Part shown: positions 1-5,403 of the stretch, in pieces
How the letters are laid out: the number at the start of each line of letters is the position of its first letter
How positions within the stretch are numbered: position 1 is the stretch's first letter
Assembly: GCA_013336205.1 (NCBI GenBank)
Contig: JAAXUD010000231.1
Span: 1 to 5,403, forward strand
Source: Lentimicrobium sp.
Lineage (GTDB): Bacteria; Bacteroidota; Bacteroidia; Bacteroidales; Lentimicrobiaceae
DNA length: 5,403 nucleotides
Direction: 5' to 3'
Translations under genes and position numbers: made by a program
Notes under the pieces: generated by a model
What the model was told of the DNA's origin: nothing
What the model saw: the letters and a program-made list of their open reading frames with translations, nothing else
Database searches by the model: none

Positions 1-36
1 GCTGATTCAGATACTGATAATTCAAATAATCAAAAC

Positions 37-3000
37 ATGGCTTTTAAAAAGGATAAATCTGGTATGGATTCAAAAAGTAGTCAGGAATCATTGGTTTATG
101 ACAATATTAGTTTCATGGCTTTAATTGAGAATGCGCCGGACGGAATAACAATGCTTGATGCAAATGGTAAAATCAGGTATGCTAGTCCTTCAGCCAGACG
201 TATTTTAGGCTATGCAACAGAACACATTGGTGGATTTGGATTGTCAGATTGCACTCACCCTGACGATTTACCCATGGTAATGAATGCGATCAAAGAAATT
301 ATAGAAGAACCGGCAAAAATCAGGGTAATTGAATTTCGGATAAGAACCACTGATGAGGTGCAGAAATGGATAGAAAGTACCATGACCAATAAACTGGCAA
401 TTCCAGGTCTTGAATCTATCGTGTTTAACTTCAGGGAAATAACTGACAGGAAGAAATCGGAGAATGCACTCCGGTTGAGTGAAGAAAAATTCAGGGTGTT
501 GCTTGAACTTGCTTCTGATGCATTTTTTCAGGGGAATACCAGGGGAGATTTCGTAACAGTAAATAACAAAGCAGTAGAGTTAACCGGATACAGCAGGGAA
601 GAGCTATTAAATATGAATATCAACGGCTTGTTTGAGCCGGATACCTTGAAAAATAAACCCTTAAATTACCAGAAACTTAATCTTGGTGAAGTGCTCAGGA
701 ATGAAAGGCGTTTGAAATGTAAAGATGGTTCCCTTCTTGAAGTTGAAATGCAGTCGAAAGCGATGCCTGATGGCACTTATCAATCCTTTTTCAGGGATAT
801 AACCGAGAGGAAGAAAGCTGAAGTTGAGCTGGAACGTCAACGGCGTTTCTTTGAGCAGATGTTTCTTCAGTCTGCCACTAGTACTCAGATTCTCGATCCT
901 GAAGGCTGGTGTTTAAGGGTAAATTTAAAGTTATGCGAAGCATTTGGTGTAAAGCCTGAAAGCATTGAAGGCAAAGTTTACAATATATTCGAAGATGCCG
1001 AAATCAAAAAGAATGGAATTGATAAAATACTAAAAAAGGTTTTTAACGAACACAGCGTTGAGCAATGGGAGGTTTATTTTGATATTGGTTTTGCGGCGGA
1101 ATCACAGGGAATTAAAGTTGAGGCAGGTAAAAAAATCTGGTTTGCCAATAAAGCCTATCCCATTCTGGATGAAAATGGAGCATTGCTCAATGTTATTATT
1201 CAGCATGAGGATATTTCTGAGCGCAAAAATGCAGAAGAATCATTAAAAATTAAGGAAAGACAGTTGTCTGATCTGATAAATGCCACCAATGACATTATTT
1301 GCTTTAAGGATGGGGCAGGCAGATGGTTAAAAGCCAATAATGCAGACCTTGAGTTGTTTGGCTTAATCGGTACGGACTATTTTATGAAAAAGGATTCTGA
1401 ACTGGCTCAAAATGCACATCCTATGCATTTCAATTCTTTTTTGGAATGTGAAAAAACAGATGAAATTGCCTGGCTCAAAAGAACGCCTTCAATTGAGGAT
1501 GAAGTTATACCAGTGATAGACGGAGAACCCCGCACTTACGAGGTTATAAAAACACCTGTTTTTAATGAGGATGGAAGCCGCAGTGGTCTGGTTGTTTTCG
1601 GAAGGGATATTACACATCGCAAAGCAACCGAGCAAGCCCTGCGGGAAAGTGAGTTAAAGTATCGGCAAATGGTTGAATATACGCCTGATGCAATAGTTAT
1701 TCACGCTGAAGATAAAATTCTTTTTGTTAATCCTGCTGCCCTTAAATTAATGGGAGTTGATTCCTATGAACAAATCAGGAACGTATCACTGCTTGCTTTT
1801 ATGCACCCTGAATCACGGGAAATTGCAATAAACCGGATTAAAAAAGTATCAGAAACCGGAATTCCGGCTGGTTTTATTGAAGAAAAATTTGTGAACCTTA
1901 AAGGTGAAATTATAGAAGGAGAGATAATAAGCATCCCCGTTCAATATCTGGGGCAAAAGGCTATTCAGGTGATAATCAGGGATGTGACAGATCGTAAGCG
2001 GGCAACTGAAGCATTAAAGGAAAGTGAAGACAAGTTCAGAACGCTGGCTGAATCATCGCCATACGCAATTATGATCTACCAGGATGATCGTTGGGTTTAC
2101 ACCAATCCTGCCGGTGAAAAGCTTTGTGGCTATTCGGCTGAAGAACTTTGCAGCATGTTTTTCTGGGAGATCGTTGCAGAGGATTATCAGGAAATGATCA
2201 GGGAACGTGGTAAACGCAGGCAGCAAGGACTTGAATCTACACCTTCCTATGAATTTAAAATACGTTCAAAAGATGGTAAGTATAAATGGGTTTATCTGAG
2301 TGGCAGCTCATTGCTCTATAGAGGCCGTCTGGCCGGAATTATTTCAGTAATTGATATTACAGAACGTAAACAAACTGAAGATGCCATTCATCGCGAAAGG
2401 ATGTTGCTGCGCACCCTTATTGACAATCTGCCTGATACTATTTACTTTAAAGATGCTACAGCGCGTAAGATTGTGGCTAACCGTGCCGATTTAAATCTGT
2501 TTGGAATAAAAGAAGAATCAATGGCATTGGGTAAAACAGACGAGGAACTGTTGGGTGAAGAGATTGGTAAACGGGGTTATTTAGATGATTTACAGGTTTT
2601 GAATACAGGAATCTCACTTATAAACAGTGAGAACGATGTTATTGATGGAGAGGGAAAGCTTCGGTGGATGCTTACTTCTAAAATTCCATTAATTGACGAG
2701 GAGGGCAGGGTAAACGGATTGGTTGGTATCGGGCACGATATTACTGATCGCAGACATGCCGAAACAGTTCAGCAGGTGCTGTTTCAGATCTCAAATGCGG
2801 TGCTTACTACAAATGATCTTCAGCAACTGTTTGTGATTATCCGGGATCAGTTGGGTAAATTACTTGATACAACCAATTTCTACATTGCCTTTTATGATGA
2901 GAAAACGGGCATGTTGTCAACGCCTTATTTTACCGATGAGAAAGAAGAAGCTGATACCTGGCCTGCTGAAAAATCAGCGACCGGTTATGTAATTAATAAT

Positions 3001-4404
3001 AAAAAATCGGTACTGGCTTATAAAGCAGATATTGAGCGCTTGGGAAGAGAAGGCGAAATTGATATTGTTGGTGAAATGTGTGAGATCTGGCTCGGAGTTC
3101 CATTAATGGTAGAAGGAAAGGCTATTGGCGCTATCGTTGTTCAGAGCTATGACAATCCTGATGAATATACCCATAAGGACCTGGAAATGCTGGAATTTGT
3201 TTCGCGGCAGATCAGCCTGTCGATCCAGAAAAAGAAAGCCGAACAGGACATCAGGCTGGCACTGGCTAAAGCCGAAGAAAGCGATCGGCTGAAAACGGCC
3301 TTTTTAAACAATATGTCGCATGAAATCAGAACACCGCTCAATGGAATTCTCGGCTTCACCAGTCTGCTTGATGATCCGGAAACAACACCTGAAGACCAGC
3401 AATATTTCTATCGCATAATCAATCAAAACGGCGAGCAATTATTGTCAATAATAAATGATATAATCAGTATCGCCACCATTGAAGCCGGGCAGGAACAGGT
3501 CAGGGAAGTTAAAACCGATGTTAATGATATGCTTGGAATATTATACGATCAGTTTAAACTTCAGAGTGCGGGTAAACAGTTGATACTTAATTATAAGACT
3601 TCTCTAAGCAGCAGTGGTGCTTTAATTATGACAGACGAAACCAAGCTCAGGCAGATTCTCGCTAACCTGATCGGAAATGCACTTAAATTTACCGAACAGG
3701 GAATGGTTGAATTTGGTTGCAACAAAGAAGGAAGCATGCTCGGATTTTACGTTAAAGACACGGGAATTGGTATTCCCCCTGATATGCATAAAGCCATCTT
3801 TGACAGATTTATGCAGGCAAGAATGAATCCCCGGAAAGACTATGGTGGTAATGGCCTTGGACTGGCTATTTCAAAGGCTTATGTTGATCTGTTGGGAGGC
3901 GATATATGGCTTAAATCAACTCCTGGAAAAGGAACCACATTTTATTTCACAATTCCCTATAATGCATTTGGCATTGTTGCTGAGGCTATAAAGCCAGAAA
4001 CAGAGATACTTTCCGGGGTAACCGGGAAAGGAAAAACCTTGTTGATTGCTGAAGACGTATACGCTAATTATCAATTACTTGAGGTTATACTTAAAAAGCT
4101 GGATTATAGAATTATCCATGTTGAAAATGGAATTGAAGCGATTGATACAATCAGGCATATTCCGGAAATTGACCTGGTGCTGATGGACCTTAAAATGCCG
4201 GAAATGGATGGTTATCAGGCAACAGGTATTATTAAACAAATGCGACCTGAATTACCGGTAATAGCAGTGACAGCCTATGCATTGGGCGGTGATAAGGAAA
4301 AGGCCCTGAAAGCTGGTTGCGACGACTATATCTGTAAACCTGTCAAGGCAAATAATTTGATTGAGACAATCAATCGTTTTCTCAAACCAAAAGAAAACAA
4401 TTGA
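37..4404 (+). CDS. Multi-PAS/GAF hybrid sensor histidine kinase with C-terminal receiver (start uncertain, possibly 5'-partial)
   Basis: This is a hybrid two-component kinase of 1455 residues if it starts at ATG 37. Domains in order: seven PAS domains (residues about 22-907), GAF (912-1065), a charged signalling helix (about 1066-1088), HisKA, HATPase_c and a receiver (1333-1450). The H-box is SHEIRTPLN with phospho-acceptor His1095. The ATPase has its N-box (Asn1210, Asn1214), G1 box DTGIGIP (1241-1247), F-box (1254-1258), G2 box GGNGLGLAIS (1270-1279) and G3 box (1296-1299). The receiver keeps the acidic pair Glu1339/Asp1340, phospho-site Asp1384, Thr1412 and Lys1434, so both modules look active. 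There is no transmembrane segment or signal peptide, which suggests a cytoplasmic sensor; the ligands cannot be read from sequence. There is no Hpt or DNA-binding domain, so a separate Hpt and regulator are inferred. The frame is open back to base 1, so the start may lie upstream. ATG 64 is an alternative, with AAAGGA at 48-53. Confidence 0.93.
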   Translation: MAFKKDKSGMDSKSSQESLVYDNISFMALIENAPDGITMLDANGKIRYASPSARRILGYATEHIGGFGLSDCTHPDDLPMVMNAIKEIIEEPAKIRVIEFRIRTTDEVQKWIESTMTNKLAIPGLESIVFNFREITDRKKSENALRLSEEKFRVLLELASDAFFQGNTRGDFVTVNNKAVELTGYSREELLNMNINGLFEPDTLKNKPLNYQKLNLGEVLRNERRLKCKDGSLLEVEMQSKAMPDGTYQSFFRDITERKKAEVELERQRRFFEQMFLQSATSTQILDPEGWCLRVNLKLCEAFGVKPESIEGKVYNIFEDAEIKKNGIDKILKKVFNEHSVEQWEVYFDIGFAAESQGIKVEAGKKIWFANKAYPILDENGALLNVIIQHEDISERKNAEESLKIKERQLSDLINATNDIICFKDGAGRWLKANNADLELFGLIGTDYFMKKDSELAQNAHPMHFNSFLECEKTDEIAWLKRTPSIEDEVIPVIDGEPRTYEVIKTPVFNEDGSRSGLVVFGRDITHRKATEQALRESELKYRQMVEYTPDAIVIHAEDKILFVNPAALKLMGVDSYEQIRNVSLLAFMHPESREIAINRIKKVSETGIPAGFIEEKFVNLKGEIIEGEIISIPVQYLGQKAIQVIIRDVTDRKRATEALKESEDKFRTLAESSPYAIMIYQDDRWVYTNPAGEKLCGYSAEELCSMFFWEIVAEDYQEMIRERGKRRQQGLESTPSYEFKIRSKDGKYKWVYLSGSSLLYRGRLAGIISVIDITERKQTEDAIHRERMLLRTLIDNLPDTIYFKDATARKIVANRADLNLFGIKEESMALGKTDEELLGEEIGKRGYLDDLQVLNTGISLINSENDVIDGEGKLRWMLTSKIPLIDEEGRVNGLVGIGHDITDRRHAETVQQVLFQISNAVLTTNDLQQLFVIIRDQLGKLLDTTNFYIAFYDEKTGMLSTPYFTDEKEEADTWPAEKSATGYVINNKKSVLAYKADIERLGREGEIDIVGEMCEIWLGVPLMVEGKAIGAIVVQSYDNPDEYTHKDLEMLEFVSRQISLSIQKKKAEQDIRLALAKAEESDRLKTAFLNNMSHEIRTPLNGILGFTSLLDDPETTPEDQQYFYRIINQNGEQLLSIINDIISIATIEAGQEQVREVKTDVNDMLGILYDQFKLQSAGKQLILNYKTSLSSSGALIMTDETKLRQILANLIGNALKFTEQGMVEFGCNKEGSMLGFYVKDTGIGIPPDMHKAIFDRFMQARMNPRKDYGGNGLGLAISKAYVDLLGGDIWLKSTPGKGTTFYFTIPYNAFGIVAEAIKPETEILSGVTGKGKTLLIAEDVYANYQLLEVILKKLDYRIIHVENGIEAIDTIRHIPEIDLVLMDLKMPEMDGYQATGIIKQMRPELPVIAVTAYALGGDKEKALKAGCDDYICKPVKANNLIETINRFLKPKENN
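100..2757 (+). repeat. Array of seven PAS domains inside the hybrid kinase
   Basis: Seven PAS units follow each other at about residues 22-140, 148-260, 268-398, 406-530, 538-655, 663-778 and 786-907 of the kinase. Each closes with the typical PAC end motif: ITDRK, ITERK, ISERK, ITHRK, VTDRK, ITERK and ITDRR. These begin at residues 135, 255, 393, 525, 650, 774 and 902, giving a period of 120-138 residues. Units 2, 5 and 6 open with a shared linker helix, SE(E/L/D)K(F/Y)R, at 148, 538 and 663. Units 4 and 7 form a similar pair built on FKD...AN.ADL.LFG. Unit 3 is the longest and most divergent. PAS domains usually bind small molecules or cofactors, or mediate dimer contacts; no cofactor ligand can be assigned here. 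Boundaries are approximate, read by eye from the repeated end motifs. Confidence 0.88.
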
Positions 4405-4459
4405 GTTGAGCAAAATTCTTCTGAATAGAAAATGATCAGTGTTTTTCTCCGGATTGACT

Positions 4460-4498
4460 GGCTTGATTTATTTGTCGTGCTGGTTTTTAAGCCTTTTT
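4460..4498 (+). terminator. Candidate weak intrinsic terminator of the kinase gene
   Basis: GGCTTGA (4460-4466) can pair with TTAAGCC (4487-4493), giving a 7-bp stem with one G-U pair and a 20-nt loop, followed directly by TTTTT (4494-4498). The position, 56 bp after the kinase stop and in a convergent gap, suits a terminator. The loop is large and the stem short, and the element overlaps the last codons of the opposing terC-like gene, so the call is weak. Confidence 0.3.
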
Positions 4499-5230
4499 AT
4501 CCTCGATATAATGCTCACGTGTTTTAACAGGTTTTACACCTTCACGGGTCATGCGCATCTGAAGCACATCTACTAGCAGGGAAAAGGCCATGGAGAAATA
4601 AATATAACCTTTCGGAATCTCAATGCCAAAGCCTTCGCTCATCAGCGAGAACCCAATAAGTAAAAGGAAGGCAAGTGCGAGCATTTTAAAGGCAGGGTGA
4701 GTATTTACAAACTTGCTGATTGGCTCGGCTGCAAACATCATGATTCCCACCGAAATAATAACAGCGGCGAACATTATCCACAACTGACTGGCCATACCAA
4801 CGGCTGTAATAATCGAATCCAATGAGAAAACCATATCCATGATCAGTATCTGAACAAGAATACTGGCAAAAGTGACCTTTTTAATTGTTTTGGATACATC
4901 GCCCTGCTCTCCTTCAACTTTGTGATAGATTTCAGAAGTGCTTTTAAATAGTAAAAACAATCCCCCGAGTATTAATATCAGGTCCTTGCCAGAGAATCCA
5001 TGGCCAAAAAGACTGAAAAGTTCATTCCTGAGCTGCATAATAACAGAGAGGATTGACAGGAGTCCCAATCGTAGAAACATAGCCAGAATTAGGCCATAAC
5101 GACGTGCCTTCTTTTGTTGTTCGGGTGGCAGTTTCCCTGAAAGAATTGACAGGAATACAATATTGTCAATACCGAGTACTATTTCGAGTAGTACAAGAGT
5201 AAGCAGGGAAACGGCGGCTTCAAAAACCAT
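4487..5230 (-). CDS. TerC-family integral membrane protein, YgdQ-like
   Basis: This 247-residue protein belongs to the TerC family (UPF0053/YgdQ branch) and is close to the length of E. coli YgdQ. It has about seven hydrophobic helices, near residues 5-27, 46-66, 81-96, 121-145, 150-170, 181-198 and 208-225. The family's conserved acidic membrane motifs are present: E16 with GIDN (20-23) in helix 1, and D132 with FSLDS (135-139) in helix 4. AAEP (167-170), HP (178-179) and SEG (198-200) follow. Some TerC relatives export manganese or supply metal to secreted enzymes, and others are linked to tellurite resistance. The substrate of the YgdQ branch is not settled, so metal handling here is an inference. 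ATG 5230 is the only reasonable start: an in-frame TGA (5255-5257) lies nine codons upstream with no other start codon between. No Shine-Dalgarno sequence is seen, which is normal in Bacteroidota. The tail (226-247) is charged and probably cytosolic. The gene converges on the kinase across an 82-bp gap. Confidence 0.93.
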   Translation of the reverse strand: MVFEAAVSLLTLVLLEIVLGIDNIVFLSILSGKLPPEQQKKARRYGLILAMFLRLGLLSILSVIMQLRNELFSLFGHGFSGKDLILILGGLFLLFKSTSEIYHKVEGEQGDVSKTIKKVTFASILVQILIMDMVFSLDSIITAVGMASQLWIMFAAVIISVGIMMFAAEPISKFVNTHPAFKMLALAFLLLIGFSLMSEGFGIEIPKGYIYFSMAFSLLVDVLQMRMTREGVKPVKTREHYIEDKKA

Positions 5231-5261
5231 AAATACTTGATTTGAAAAATTAACTCAGGAG

Positions 5262-5293
5262 AAATTTGATACACAATGAATAGTGACAAATTT
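5262..5293 (-). promoter_or_regulatory. Hairpin in the 5' leader of the terC-like gene
   Basis: A perfect 7-bp inverted repeat, AAATTTG (5262-5268) and CAAATTT (5287-5293), encloses a second 3-bp pairing, CAC (5272-5274) with GTG (5283-5285), and an 8-nt loop. It lies just after the predicted transcription start and 31 bp before the start codon. It could be a 5' stabilising stem-loop, or a palindromic operator read as DNA. The AT-rich arms make it only moderately stable. It does not resemble the yybP-ykoY manganese riboswitch that precedes some terC genes. Confidence 0.4.
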
Positions 5294-5303
5294 TATAAGC
5301 CGG

Positions 5304-5334
5304 CAAAGATACACCGTTCGCATGAGTTATTCAA
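5304..5334 (-). promoter_or_regulatory. Bacteroidota-type promoter of the terC-like gene
   Basis: On the minus strand, TTG (complement of 5332-5334) is followed after exactly 20 bp by TATCTTTG (complement of 5304-5311). This fits the Bacteroidota primary sigma factor consensus of a TTG-type -33 box, about 19-21 bp, and TAnnTTTG at -7. Transcription would start near 5297-5299, giving a leader of about 67 nt before ATG 5230. Confidence 0.75.
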
Positions 5335-5356
5335 CGCGCTTTTACGGAAACTATAG

Positions 5357-5379
5357 GATTAAGTCCGAAGATTGAGTCC
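5357..5379. repeat. Short imperfect direct repeat upstream of the terC-like promoter
   Basis: GATTAAGTCC (5357-5366) and GATTGAGTCC (5370-5379) match at 9 of 10 bases with a 13-bp period, and TCCGAA recurs at 5364-5369 and 5382-5387. The repeat lies about 23 bp beyond the -33 box. It could be a tandem binding site or chance. The rest of 5335-5403 shows no gene or other clear signal. Confidence 0.3.
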
Positions 5380-5403
5380 CATCCGAAAACTCCATTTTTG
5401 ACA

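Noticed and set aside
1058..1246. A 62-residue open frame on the + strand in another frame of the kinase
   Set aside because: It lies wholly inside PAS3 coding sequence, has no domain or start signal, and is an out-of-frame shadow.
3147..3359. A 70-residue open frame on the minus strand
   Set aside because: It is antisense to the GAF-HisKA region of the kinase, where the + frame is strongly conserved, and shows no protein-like motif or promoter.
4427..4448. Hairpin AGAAAA (4427-4432) with TTTTCT (4443-4448) as a bidirectional terminator
   Set aside because: The stem has a single G-C pair at each end region and is otherwise A-T, with a 10-nt loop and no proper U-tract on either strand, so it is too weak to call.
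37..5230. Kinase and TerC-like gene as one functional module
   Set aside because: They are convergent, have separate transcription signals, and share no family-level link known to me; adjacency alone is not evidence.
5231..5300. Possible yybP-ykoY manganese riboswitch before the TerC-family gene
   Set aside because: The leader is only about 67 nt and shows none of the GC-rich conserved core of that riboswitch; only a simple AT-rich hairpin is visible.
5276..5356. A 26-residue open frame on the + strand (ATG 5276, stop 5354-5356) with AGGAG at 5257-5261
   Set aside because: The AGGAG lies 14 nt from the ATG, too far to be convincing. No TAnnTTTG promoter precedes it on the + strand, and the frame runs across the predicted terC-like promoter and leader hairpin. 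It is best explained as chance.
5398..5403. TTGACA at the window edge as a -35 box
   Set aside because: It sits at the last six bases with no -10 context visible, and Bacteroidota do not use the standard TTGACA/TATAAT promoter.

Overview
The window reads as an ordinary chromosomal stretch from a member of the Bacteroidota, probably a Bacteroidales-like lineage. This is inferred from three things: moderately AT-rich DNA, a hybrid histidine kinase core with Bacteroidota-style wording around the H-box and receiver, and a near-perfect Bacteroidota promoter (TTG, 20 bp, TATCTTTG) in front of the second gene with no Shine-Dalgarno sequence. No 16S or other taxonomic marker is present, so the assignment is tentative.

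Layout: positions 1-4404 (+) are filled by one very large gene for an apparently soluble hybrid sensor kinase. It has seven PAS domains, one GAF domain, a signalling helix, HisKA, HATPase and a C-terminal receiver. Its reading frame is still open at base 1, so the true start may lie before the window; ATG 37 and ATG 64 are both candidates inside it. Positions 4405-4486 are a short convergent intergenic gap with a weak candidate terminator. Positions 4487-5230 (-) encode a seven-helix TerC-family membrane protein of the YgdQ type. Positions 5231-5403 hold its promoter, a leader of about 67 nt with a hairpin, and a small imperfect direct repeat.

The two genes converge, so they are transcribed separately and nothing in the sequence ties their functions together. 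The kinase would sense several cytoplasmic cues and pass phosphate from His1095 to Asp1384, then to an Hpt protein and regulator encoded elsewhere. The TerC protein is probably a metal-related membrane protein. I found no RNA gene, mobile element, CRISPR array, defence module or clearly new system. The most interesting points are the PAS array, with DNA-level similarity between repeat ends, the uncertain 5' end of the kinase, and the structured leader of the terC-like gene.
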